A DNA stretch of 64,000 bases from assembly GCF_001590925.1 (NCBI RefSeq), contig NZ_BCTU01000001.1:124001-188000 (forward strand), given 5' to 3'. Shown in pieces: positions 1-7,571 of this stretch. This stretch comes from Serratia plymuthica NBRC 102599. Lineage in GTDB: Bacteria; Pseudomonadota; Gammaproteobacteria; Enterobacterales; Enterobacteriaceae. Made by a program: the position numbers and the translations under genes. Position 1 is the first letter of the stretch; each line of letters starts with the position of its first letter. The notes beneath the pieces were generated by a model. The model saw only the letters and a list, made by a program, of their open reading frames with translations, made no database searches and was not told the DNA's origin.

Positions 1-411
1 GAAGGCCAGCGCGGTAATCAACAGGCCGGCGAACAGGACTAGCACCATGCGGCCGGAAAGCATGGCCAGCAGCGCAATGGCGCCGACTAGCGCCGACCAC
101 AGCAGCACCGTCACCAGCATGGCATTCGGCCAGACGGGCGGCGTGACGCGAGCCAGCCACCAGCGTATGCCGGTCAACCCAAGCAGCAGCACCAGCAGCG
201 CGGCGCCGATCGCCATATTGCTCAGCCAGGCGTAGGCCAACAGCAGCACGACTACACCGGCGGCGTTCAGCCAAGGGGTTCGGGGAGAAGGGACAAGCGT
301 AAGCCGTAGTTGGTGTTGGAACTGGGCGTCATCAGCCTGTTGTGGACCTTGTACCAGCCAGTGCAGCAGGGCGGGTCTTTTAGGCGTTAACGTGGATGGT
401 CGACTTCTCAT
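1..411 (-). CDS. Multispanning membrane protein, N-terminal part (3' end outside window)
   Basis: Reading the minus strand from an ATG at 411 gives 137 codons open to the window edge. The first 40 or so residues are polar and begin MRSRPSTLTPKRPALLHWL. About four hydrophobic segments follow (residues about 45-65, 67-80, 90-108 and 112-137). No catalytic domain is inside the window, so the function is not identified. A membrane sensor such as a GGDEF protein is possible but unproven. It is divergent from the iron-transport genes that begin at 769. The plus-strand reading frame over the same bases looks like a shadow. Confidence 0.55.
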   Translation of the reverse strand, partial: MRSRPSTLTPKRPALLHWLVQGPQQADDAQFQHQLRLTLVPSPRTPWLNAAGVVVLLLAYAWLSNMAIGAALLVLLLGLTGIRWWLARVTPPVWPNAMLVTVLLWSALVGAIALLAMLSGRMVLVLFAGLLITALAF

Positions 412-768
412 GGCTGCCTCTTCAATAAGGGCCTAAGCAGTAGGTCCTAAATATCCGGCCAGGCGTGGTTGACGCGCCGTTGACCGGTCAGGATTTGGAT
501 TCTAGGTGGTTTTGTCGCAATTTGTCACAGCGCTGCGTGGGGCGATGAAACTTTCGGAATTATTAACCCTGCTCAGCAGAATGAGGTTGTTGCTGCTGCT
601 TGGTGAATACCCTTTAAAAATAATGTTTTACATCTCAACATGGCAGGTAATAGCTATTGATATGATTGATAAGTATTATCGTTTGCTTTATTGTTAGCGG
701 CTGCTTGTCAGGGTAAAGCGGCCGTTTGCATGCCGCTATGGTCATTGTCGTAACAGGTATCCGAAATA
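412..768. other. Divergent intergenic region
   Basis: This 357-base gap separates the membrane protein at 411 (minus) from the permease at 769 (plus). Its right half (about 600-690) is AT-rich and contains the Fur-like box at 662-680. A 63-codon open frame at 506-697 has no ribosome-binding site and unnatural composition, so I do not call it a gene. Nothing else is recognisable. Confidence 0.6.
662..680. promoter_or_regulatory. Candidate Fur box
   Basis: The 19-mer ATGATTGATAAGTATTATC matches the Fur consensus GATAATGATAATCATTATC at 13 of 19 positions and contains the palindrome GATAA-GTA-TTATC. It lies 89 bases upstream of a siderophore-type permease gene, the usual place for iron repression by Fur. 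Confidence 0.55.
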
Positions 769-1851
769 ATGAGCGTATCCACCGAACCTATGTCTGACGA
801 CAAGGGGCAACCCGGCGTCAACGTCATGGGGCGTTATCAACATATTCTTCGCCACCGTTTATTGATGATGGGGGTGTTGGCACTGGCGATTGTTGGTTCG
901 CTGCTGCTGGATTTTACCATGGGGCCATCCGGGCTCTCACTGTCCTCCCTGTGGCAAACGCTGATTGACCCTGCGGCGGCAGATGCCGGAACGCGAGTGA
1001 TCGTGTGGGATATCCGCCTGCCTTACGCGCTGATGGCGGTGGTGGTGGGGTTTGCGCTGGGTTTGGCCGGCGCGGAAATGCAGACCATCCTGAACAACCC
1101 GCTTGCCAGCCCGTTCACTCTCGGCGTTTCTTCCGCTGCGGCTTTCGGGGCGGCGTTGGCTATCGTGCTGGGTATTGGCGTGCCGGGCATTCCGGACCAG
1201 TGGTTTATTTCCGCCAACGCGTTTGTTTTTGCCCTGTTTGCCGCACTGATGCTCGACGGCATCACGCGCTGGACACGGGTTGCCACCTCCGGCGTCGTGC
1301 TGTTCGGTATTGCGCTGGTGTTCACCTTTAACGCACTGGTTTCAATGATGCAGTTTATCGCCAGCGAAGACACGCTGCAGGGGCTGGTGTTCTGGACCAT
1401 GGGCAGCCTGGCGCGCGCTTCATGGGACAAGTTGGGCATCCTGCTGGGCGTGTTCGCCGTGCTGTTGCCATTGTCGATGATGAGCTCCTGGAAGCTGACC
1501 GCGCTGCGGTTGGGCGAGGATCGGGCGGTGAGCTTCGGTATCGACGTGCGTCGCCTGCGCCTCACGACCCTGTTGCGCATCAGTATTCTTTCCGCGCTGG
1601 CGGTGGCCTTTGTCGGCCCTATCGGTTTTATCGGCCTGGTGGCACCGCACATCGCCCGCATGATTTTCGGTGAGGATCACCGTTTCTATCTGCCGGCCAG
1701 CGCCCTGATTGGCGCGCTGGTGTTGTCGATGGCTTCAGTCGCCTCGAAAAACCTGATCCCGGGCATTATCATTCCGGTCGGCATAGTGACGTCACTGGTG
1801 GGCGTGCCGTTCTTCCTGAGCATTATTCTGCGTCATCGGGGGAATGTATGA
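769..1851 (+). CDS. FecCD-family iron-siderophore ABC permease
   Basis: This 360-residue inner-membrane protein has the length and hydrophobic pattern of FecCD/BtuC permeases (about ten helices). The hallmark GFALGLAGAEMQTILNNPLASP sequence, here in pieces around residues 97-118, and the C-terminal GFIGLVAPHIARM motif around 283-295 support the call; the latter contacts the ATPase. It would import ferric siderophore, or possibly haem or cobalamin, from the periplasm. The stop overlaps the ATPase start by 4 bases (ATGA), so the two are translationally coupled. No periplasmic binding protein gene is adjacent, and the only receptor nearby is a remnant, so the system looks incomplete. The start at 769 has a weak ribosome site; Met7 or Met20 are alternatives. 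Confidence 0.9.
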   Translation: MSVSTEPMSDDKGQPGVNVMGRYQHILRHRLLMMGVLALAIVGSLLLDFTMGPSGLSLSSLWQTLIDPAAADAGTRVIVWDIRLPYALMAVVVGFALGLAGAEMQTILNNPLASPFTLGVSSAAAFGAALAIVLGIGVPGIPDQWFISANAFVFALFAALMLDGITRWTRVATSGVVLFGIALVFTFNALVSMMQFIASEDTLQGLVFWTMGSLARASWDKLGILLGVFAVLLPLSMMSSWKLTALRLGEDRAVSFGIDVRRLRLTTLLRISILSALAVAFVGPIGFIGLVAPHIARMIFGEDHRFYLPASALIGALVLSMASVASKNLIPGIIIPVGIVTSLVGVPFFLSIILRHRGNV

Positions 1852-2636
1852 GTCAGGGATTGCGTATTGAGCATTTTTCCACCGGTTATCCAAAGCGCCA
1901 GGTTATTCGCGATCTTGCCGTGCCGATGTTGCCGCGCGGGCAAATCACCGTGTTGCTGGGGCCGAATGGCAGCGGCAAATCGACGCTGCTGCGTTCTCTG
2001 GCCGGGCTGAACCCGGCGCAGGGGCAGCTGTGGCTGGATGACATCGATTTGATGCAACTGCCCTTTGCCCGTCGCGCGGAAAAAGTGGTGTATCTGCCAC
2101 AGTCGCTACCTGCGGGGGTGCATTTGCACGTGCTGGAGTCGATCATCGTAGCGCAACGCGCTTCGGGTGGCCGCAGCAACGCCGGCAGTGAGGCGGAGGT
2201 CATGGCCCTGCTGGCGCAGCTCGGTATCGACCATTTGGCGCTGAGCTATCTCGATCAGCTTTCCGGCGGCCAGAAACAGTTGGTGGGATTGGCGCAATCG
2301 CTGATCCGCCAGCCTTCGCTGTTGCTGCTGGACGAACCGCTGAGCGCACTTGATCTCAACTACCAATTCCACGTGATGGATTTGGTGCGTAAAGAGACGC
2401 GTAAACGCAATATCATCACGGTGGTGGTGGTGCATGACATCAATATCGCTCTGCGGCATGGCGACCACGTGTTGATGCTGCAGGATGGCGAGTTGATTGC
2501 CGACGGTACGCCGGAAGAGGTGATCACGCCGCAAAGCCTGGCGAGAGTCTACGGCGTGCGCGGGCGCATCGAGCGTTGTTCGCACGGGACGCCGCAGGTG
2601 CTGATCGACGGTTTGGTTAACCAGCCGGTGATCTGA
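1848..2636 (+). CDS. FepC-like ABC transporter ATP-binding protein
   Basis: This 262-residue cytoplasmic ATPase powers the permease encoded just upstream, with which it overlaps by 4 bases. It shows Walker A GPNGSGKST (about residues 38-46), signature LSGGQKQ (about 139-145), Walker B LLLLDEPLSALD and the H-loop VVVHD. The length and the DPxxLARVYGV-like tail (SLARVYGVRG) fit the FepC/FecE/BtuD group. The gene is followed by a strong hairpin at 2676-2716, so the operon probably ends here. The substrate cannot be told from sequence; an upstream Fur-like site argues for iron. Confidence 0.9.
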   Translation: MSQGLRIEHFSTGYPKRQVIRDLAVPMLPRGQITVLLGPNGSGKSTLLRSLAGLNPAQGQLWLDDIDLMQLPFARRAEKVVYLPQSLPAGVHLHVLESIIVAQRASGGRSNAGSEAEVMALLAQLGIDHLALSYLDQLSGGQKQLVGLAQSLIRQPSLLLLDEPLSALDLNYQFHVMDLVRKETRKRNIITVVVVHDINIALRHGDHVLMLQDGELIADGTPEEVITPQSLARVYGVRGRIERCSHGTPQVLIDGLVNQPVI

Positions 2637-2675
2637 AAGATTACTGCGTTTTGAAAGCCAGCTATTTTGACAACC

Positions 2676-2716
2676 AAAAGGCCCGGTGTCGTACAGATAC
2701 CGGGCCTTTCTGTTTT
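2676..2716. terminator. Rho-independent terminator
   Basis: AAAGGCCCGGT (2677-2687) pairs perfectly with ACCGGGCCTTT (2699-2709) around an 11-base loop, followed by CTGTTTT. It can end the permease/ATPase transcript and, on the other strand, the receptor remnant. Confidence 0.85.
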
Positions 2717-2754
2717 AGCGTTTTGAGCGCGCAACGTGCGCGCCCCTATTGGCA

Positions 2755-3120
2755 TCAGAAGTTGTACGTCATGCCGACGGTGTAGCGGCGGCCGTCCAGC
2801 GTGGTGTTGTAGTTATCGTAATCGACGGTTTTGTCGAGAATGTTGTAAACCCCGCCGGTGATCGTCAGGTCTTTATTCGCCTGGTAGCTGAGGCCGGCGT
2901 CAACAAAGGTATACGAAGGCGTGCTCTTGGCCATTGAGGTACGGCTCAGGTATTCCGATGTCTTGCTGCGGAAGTTGACGCGTGACCACAGGCTGACGTC
3001 ATGGGTAGCCTGCCAGTCCAGTACGGTATTGACCATGTGCTTCGGCATCTGGTTCAGCGCCTTGCCCTGGAACTCGCCGCTTTTTTGCTCTGACGAGGTG
3101 AAGGTGTAGTTGGTGTTCCA
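2755..3120 (-). pseudogene. C-terminal remnant of a TonB-dependent outer-membrane receptor
   Basis: The minus-strand frame encodes about 120 residues of the end of a FepA/CirA-type beta-barrel: NTNYTFTSSEQKSG, NQMPKHMVNTVLDWQ, FRSKTSEYLSRTS, PSYTFVDAGLSYQ, GVYNILDK, DGRRYTVGMTYNF, ending in the aromatic residue typical of barrel proteins. Family members have 650-750 residues, so the plug and most of the barrel are missing. Upstream of about 3120 the frame continues only as the antisense of a citC remnant, so the first 24 or so codons of the open frame (3121-3192) are not receptor sequence. It was probably the receptor paired with the transporter at 769-2636. Confidence 0.8.
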
Positions 3121-3304
3121 CGCCTCCTGGGTGCGCAAGCTGCTGGCGGCGGGTGATTTCCACGCTGCCGCGCCGTTGGTACCGCCAGACACCCTTTATT
3201 ACCTGCAAGATTTGCAAACGCAGCGCCGGGTCAAACCGGCGGCCAAACCCTTTGGTTTACTGCCCAAGCCCGTTATTAGGGAGAGCGTGCCGAAGGGGTC
3301 GTAA
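3112..3304 (+). pseudogene. citC: C-terminal remnant of citC (citrate lyase ligase)
   Basis: The plus-strand frame reads ASWVRKLLAAGDFHAAAPLVPPDTLYYLQ, shown here in the parts ASWVRKLLAAGDF and APLVPPDTLYYLQ, followed by a basic tail and a stop at 3302-3304. This is the end of CitC, the enzyme that acetylates the phosphoribosyl-dephospho-CoA arm of the acyl carrier subunit. CitC has about 330-350 residues, so only a sixth remains. The position immediately before citD is where citC lies in other enterobacterial cit operons. The 5' part was lost at a junction near 3113-3124 with a receptor gene. Confidence 0.75.
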
Positions 3305-3409
3305 CGGCTTTGGCCGTCGGAGCGCCCCTCGGTGCGCTAGGCCCGGGTATCTCGGGCGTGAAGACCATTTTGTGATTAAACCCTTTGTATCCGCACAATC
3401 AGGTGAACG
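3305..3409. other. Hairpin-rich gap before citD
   Basis: The 105 bases between the citC remnant and citD hold two small perfect hairpins: ACGGC-TTTG-GCCGT (around 3305-3318) and GCCCG-GGTATCT-CGGGC (around 3341-3357). They are followed by an AT-richer stretch and the ribosome site AGGTGAACG before citD. They may be a processing or attenuation site within the former citC-citD transcript, but this is inference. Confidence 0.35.
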
Positions 3410-3718
3410 ATGAAAATTATCCGAGAAGCAATGGCCGGCACGCTGGAATCCAGCGATGTCATGGTGCGCATCGCACCCGCCGAGGGGCCGGAGCACGATC
3501 TGCTGATCGCCAGCAGCGTGGAAAAACAGTTCGGCCAAGCCATCCGCCACACGTTGCTCGAGGTGCTGCAGCGTTATCAGGTGGAGCCGGTGCAGGTGAT
3601 GGTGGACGACAAAGGCGCGCTCGACTGCGTGCTGCGCGCCCGGCTGGAAACCGCACTGATGCGCGCCAGCGACAATGGCCAACTGCCGTGGGGGGCCTGC
3701 GATGAAAACGCTGAATAA
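3410..3718 (+). CDS. citD: Citrate lyase gamma subunit (acyl carrier protein)
   Basis: This 102-residue cytoplasmic protein carries the 2'-(5''-triphosphoribosyl)-3'-dephospho-CoA group on a serine. The conserved start [15 protein letters not shown] contains the modified serine around residues 14-15, and the ending [17 protein letters not shown] is typical. The start follows AGGTGA. The usual length is about 98. It is now the first intact gene of the cit operon, because citC in front of it is a remnant. It overlaps citE by 17 bases. Confidence 0.93.
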   Translation: MKIIREAMAGTLESSDVMVRIAPAEGPEHDLLIASSVEKQFGQAIRHTLLEVLQRYQVEPVQVMVDDKGALDCVLRARLETALMRASDNGQLPWGACDENAE

Positions 3719-4622
3719 ACACCGCGTGCGCCGCAGCATGCTGTTCGTTCCCGGTGCCAATGCGGCCATGGTGAGCAACGCCTTTATCTATCAGGCCGAT
3801 GCACTGATGTTCGATCTGGAAGACTCGGTGATCCTGCGTGAAAAAGACGCGGCGCGGCGGTTGGTGTACCACGCGCTGCAACATCCTTTGTACCGGGAAG
3901 TGGAAACCATAGTGCGGGTCAACGCGCTGGATTCCGCCTACGGGCTGGCGGATCTCCAGGCGGTGGTGCGCGGCGGGGCGGATATCGTGCGCCTGCCGAA
4001 AACCGACAGCGCGCAGGACGTGGTGGAGATGGAACGCGAGATAGCCGCCATCGAAGCCGACTGCGGCCGCCCGGTCGGCAGCACCGGCCTGCTGGCGGCG
4101 ATTGAATCGGCGGCGGGCATCACCCACGCGGTGGCGATTGCCCATGCCTCGCCGCGCCTGATCGGCATTGCTCTGGGCGCGGAAGACTACGTGCGCAACC
4201 TGCGCACCGAGCGTTCGCCAGAGGGCATCGAACTGCTGTTTGCACGCTGCTCGCTGTTGCAGGCGGCGCGGGCCGCCGGCATTCAGGCGTTCGATACCGT
4301 GTATTCCGACGCCAACAACGAAGCCGGATTCCTCCAGGAAGCGACGCTGATCAAACAGCTCGGTTTCGACGGCAAATCCCTGATCAATCCCCGGCAGATC
4401 GAACTGCTGCACAACCTGTATGCGCCGACCGCCAAAGAGGTGGCCCATGCCCAGCGCGTGGTGGACGCCGCCGCAGCGGCAGAGCAGGAAGGGCGCGGGG
4501 TGGTGTCGCTCAACGGCAAAATGGTCGACAGCCCGGTGATTGAACGCGCCCGGCTGGTCTTGCAACGCGCAGCGCTTTCCGGCATCCGCGAAGAGCCGGT
4601 TCAGCAGGGAGAAGAAGCATAA
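3702..4622 (+). CDS. citE: Citrate lyase beta subunit (citryl-ACP lyase)
   Basis: This 306-residue HpcH/HpaI-type TIM barrel cleaves citryl-ACP to oxaloacetate and acetyl-ACP. [14 protein letters not shown] at the N-terminus, FDLEDSV (the acidic Mg site), RVNALDS, RLPKTDS and [12 protein letters not shown] are family motifs. I chose the ATG at 3702 rather than the upstream 3675 because homologues begin with the MK...RRSMLFVPG segment and a GGGGGG ribosome site precedes it. It ends TAATG, overlapping citF by one base. Confidence 0.93.
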   Translation: MKTLNKHRVRRSMLFVPGANAAMVSNAFIYQADALMFDLEDSVILREKDAARRLVYHALQHPLYREVETIVRVNALDSAYGLADLQAVVRGGADIVRLPKTDSAQDVVEMEREIAAIEADCGRPVGSTGLLAAIESAAGITHAVAIAHASPRLIGIALGAEDYVRNLRTERSPEGIELLFARCSLLQAARAAGIQAFDTVYSDANNEAGFLQEATLIKQLGFDGKSLINPRQIELLHNLYAPTAKEVAHAQRVVDAAAAAEQEGRGVVSLNGKMVDSPVIERARLVLQRAALSGIREEPVQQGEEA

Positions 4623-6127
4623 TGAAACGTCAACAACGACTGATGCCCTTGAATATCCTGGCGGACCTGCGTTGCTATCAGGATGCCTCCAAGGCCAATC
4701 AACAGGCCCGCAAACCGCGTGATGCTAAACGCTGTGACTCGCTGGAACAGGCGGTGCAACGCAGTGGGTTACAGGACGGCATGACCATCTCCTTCCACCA
4801 TGCGTTTCGCGGCGGTGATCTGGCGCTGAATCAGGTGATGGAGACGCTGGCGGCGATGGGGTTCCGCAACCTGACGCTGGCCTCAAGCTCGCTAAGCGAA
4901 TGCCACGCGCCGCTGGTCGACCACATTCGTCACGGGGTTGTGAGCCGCCTCTATACGTCGGGCCTGCGCGGTCCGTTGGCGGAAGCGATCTCGCGCGGCC
5001 TGCTGGCCGAACCGGTACAAATCCATTCCCACGGTGGCCGGGTCAACCTGATCGAGTCCGGCGAGTTGAAGATTGACGTTGCCTTCCTCGGTGTACCGGC
5101 CTGCGATGATTTCGGCAATGCCAACGGTTACAGCGGCGAAGCCTGCTGCGGCTCGCTCGGCTATGCCAAAGTGGATGCCGACGCGGCGGGCACCGTGGTG
5201 TTGTTAACCGAATCGATAGTGCCTTATCCGCACCATCCGGCCAGCCTGGCGCAGGATCGGGTGGATCTGATCGTACAACTGCCGCGGGTGGGGGACTCCG
5301 ACAAGATTGGTGCCGACGCCACGCGCATGACCTCCAACCCGCGTGAGCTGCTGATTGCTCGCCGCGCCGCCGAGGTGATTGCCGGGTCCGGCTACTTTAC
5401 CGAAGGTTTCTCGCTGCAAACCGGCACCGGCGGCGCTTCGTTGGCGGTGACGCGTTTTCTGGAAGACAAAATGCGTGCACGCGGCATTCGCGCCGGTTTC
5501 GCCCTTGGCGGCATCACCTCGACCATGGTGGATCTGCATGAAAAAGGGCTGATCGGCCGGCTGATGGACGTGCAGAGCTTTGACCGCGTGGCGGCGATGT
5601 CTTTGGCGCGTAATCCCAACCACATTGAGATCAGTGCCAACCAATACGCCAACTTCAGCTCGAAGGGGGCCACGGTCGACAGGCTCGACGTGGTGGTGCT
5701 GAGCGCGCTGGAGATCGACACCGATTTTAACGTCAACGTACTGACCGGCTCCGATGGCGTGCTGCGCGGCGCTTCCGGCGGCCACTGCGACACCGCGGCG
5801 GCGGCGCGGCTGGCGATCATCGTGGCGCCGCTGGTGCGCGGGCGCATTCCGACGCTGGTGGAGCAGGTGACCACCTGCGTGACCCCGGGTTTCAGCATCG
5901 ACATTTTGGTTACCGATCACGGTATTGCCGTCAACCCGACACGCCCGGAGCTGGCGCAGCGGTTGCAGGAGGCCGGTTTGCCGGTGGTCGATATCGACTG
6001 GCTGCGCCGCCGCGCGTTGCTGCTGACCGGCGAGCCTGAGCCGATCGCCTTTACCGATAAGGTGGTGGCGGTGGTGCGTTACCGCGACGGTTCGGTGATC
6101 GACGTGGTGCATCAGGTGGCGGAGTAA
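4622..6127 (+). CDS. citF: Citrate lyase alpha subunit (citrate:acetyl-ACP transferase)
   Basis: The 501-residue protein has the usual CitF length (about 505). It swaps citrate for acetate on the acyl carrier protein, working as the alpha part of the CitDEF complex in the cytoplasm. It shows the CoA-transferase-like GMTISFHHAFRGGD segment near residue 57, GGRVNLIESGELKIDVAFLG, GDSDKIGADATRMTSNPREL and the glycine-rich SDGVLRGASGGHCDT. Translation is coupled to citE (TAATG), and citX starts 4 bases after the stop. Confidence 0.93.
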   Translation: MKRQQRLMPLNILADLRCYQDASKANQQARKPRDAKRCDSLEQAVQRSGLQDGMTISFHHAFRGGDLALNQVMETLAAMGFRNLTLASSSLSECHAPLVDHIRHGVVSRLYTSGLRGPLAEAISRGLLAEPVQIHSHGGRVNLIESGELKIDVAFLGVPACDDFGNANGYSGEACCGSLGYAKVDADAAGTVVLLTESIVPYPHHPASLAQDRVDLIVQLPRVGDSDKIGADATRMTSNPRELLIARRAAEVIAGSGYFTEGFSLQTGTGGASLAVTRFLEDKMRARGIRAGFALGGITSTMVDLHEKGLIGRLMDVQSFDRVAAMSLARNPNHIEISANQYANFSSKGATVDRLDVVVLSALEIDTDFNVNVLTGSDGVLRGASGGHCDTAAAARLAIIVAPLVRGRIPTLVEQVTTCVTPGFSIDILVTDHGIAVNPTRPELAQRLQEAGLPVVDIDWLRRRALLLTGEPEPIAFTDKVVAVVRYRDGSVIDVVHQVAE

Positions 6128-6131
6128 CTCT

Positions 6132-6680
6132 ATGGCTTACGTTGCCCCCGAACTGGCCGCCAACCGCGCCGTAAGCCTGCCGGAGCTGCTCACCAGTCGC
6201 GATTGCCGCCAGGCGCGCCAACAGGCATGGCTGGCGCGCCATCAATCCACGCTGCTGGTACTGACGCTGGTGGTGCCCGGTGCGCGAAAAGACAGCGCGT
6301 TGACGCGCAACATCTTCAACCTCGGCTGGCAGGCGCTGCAACAGCTATGGCGCGAGCAAGGTTGGCGCTGTCTGCAGGCCGAAACGCTGGCGCTCGCCAC
6401 CGGCTGCGAAGGTTTTCTGGCATTGCAGGCCGATGCCCAGCGGGTGAAGGACTGCGCCTTGCAGTTAGAGGTGCAACAGCCGATTGGCCGGCTGTGGGAT
6501 ATCGACGTGCTGGATACCCAGGGGCGTATTTTGTCGCGGCGCGATCTGGGGCTGGCGGAACGTCGCTGCCTGTTGTGCGGCCAGCCGGCCAAACTGTGCG
6601 CCCGCCAACGGCGGCACGACAGCGAACAGCTGCTGCAGCAAATGGAAAGGATGCTCAATGATGCGCTCTCAGCCCGTTAA
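6132..6680 (+). CDS. citX: Apo-citrate lyase phosphoribosyl-dephospho-CoA transferase
   Basis: The 182-residue cytoplasmic enzyme attaches the prosthetic group to a serine of CitD. The motif GARKDSALTRNIFNLGW (residues about 50-66) is the nucleotidyltransferase-like core of CitX, and the tail RRCLLCGQPAKLCARQRRH is the conserved cysteine-rich end. The length fits the family (about 180). The end overlaps citG by 23 bases. Intact CitX and CitG show that prosthetic-group synthesis and attachment survive although CitC does not. Confidence 0.9.
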   Translation: MAYVAPELAANRAVSLPELLTSRDCRQARQQAWLARHQSTLLVLTLVVPGARKDSALTRNIFNLGWQALQQLWREQGWRCLQAETLALATGCEGFLALQADAQRVKDCALQLEVQQPIGRLWDIDVLDTQGRILSRRDLGLAERRCLLCGQPAKLCARQRRHDSEQLLQQMERMLNDALSAR

Positions 6681-7542
6681 GCCTGCCAGGCGTGCGCCGC
6701 AAACGGCGGCACAGGATTTCGCCCGTACCGCCTACCGCGCACTGCTGGTGGAAGTGAACCTCACGCCCAAACCGGGGCTGGTGGATCGCCATAACAACGG
6801 CGCTCACCGGGATATGAACCTCGGCCACTTTTATCGCAGTGCCCGCGCCATCGGCATCTGGCTGCCGCGTTTTATCCAACAGGGTTGCGACGATGCGGCA
6901 CGCCCGGCCGACGAACAGCTGTTGCGGCTGCGCCCGCTGGGCCTGGCCTGCGAAAACCATATGTTTCGGGCCACCGGCGGCGTCAACACCCATAAAGGCA
7001 GCGTGTTTTCCCTCGGCCTGCTGTGCGCCGCTTTTGGCCGCCGTTATCAGCAGCAAAAGAAGATCGATGCCGCAACGCTGTGCGCCGAGGTGGCGGCCAT
7101 GTGTCGTGGGTTGGTGGCGCGCGAGCTGCAAACCCGCAACGCATTGCAGACCGCCGGCCAGCGCTTGTTTGCTGAACATGGTCTGAGCGGCGCACGCGGC
7201 GAGGCGGAGTCCGGCTTTGAGCGGGTGATCAACGGCGCGCTGCCGTTCTACCGACAACGGCTGAAGGCGGGCTGCGATGAGCAGACGGCGCTGATGGACA
7301 GCCTGCTGTGGCTGATGGCCCACAACCAGGACACCAACGTCGCTTCGCGCGGCGGCCTGGCCGGGCTGTGCTGGTTGCAACGGCGTGCCGACGGGCTGTT
7401 GGCGCAGGGCGGGGCGCAGGGCGCACGGGGCAGGCAACGCCTGCGGCAGTTCGACGCCGACTGCATCCTTCGCCACCTCAGCCCTGGCGGCAGCGCCGAT
7501 CTGTTGATCGTCACCTGGCTGCTGGCGCAATTACCGAACTAA
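6658..7542 (+). CDS. citG: Triphosphoribosyl-dephospho-CoA synthase
   Basis: This 294-residue enzyme makes the citrate lyase prosthetic-group precursor from ATP and dephospho-CoA. Family motifs are EVNLTPKPGLVDRHNNGAH near residue 32, RATGGVNTHKGSVFSLGLL near 105 and AHNQDTNVASRGG near 222. I chose the ATG at 6658 (MMRSQP); the open frame extends further upstream inside citX, but without homology. It is separated by 29 bases with a clear AGGAGA ribosome site from the citrate transporter gene. Confidence 0.9.
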   Translation: MMRSQPVKPARRAPQTAAQDFARTAYRALLVEVNLTPKPGLVDRHNNGAHRDMNLGHFYRSARAIGIWLPRFIQQGCDDAARPADEQLLRLRPLGLACENHMFRATGGVNTHKGSVFSLGLLCAAFGRRYQQQKKIDAATLCAEVAAMCRGLVARELQTRNALQTAGQRLFAEHGLSGARGEAESGFERVINGALPFYRQRLKAGCDEQTALMDSLLWLMAHNQDTNVASRGGLAGLCWLQRRADGLLAQGGAQGARGRQRLRQFDADCILRHLSPGGSADLLIVTWLLAQLPN

Positions 7543-7571
7543 AAACAATAACCCTTCTTCAGGAGAGTTTT

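Noticed and set aside
506-697. 63-codon plus-strand open frame
   Set aside because: No ribosome site, odd composition, and the region contains the Fur-like promoter of the next gene.
3459-4565. Long minus-strand open frame (368 codons)
   Set aside because: It is the antisense of citD and citE, rich in His, Arg and Gln as expected from shadow frames in GC-rich genes.
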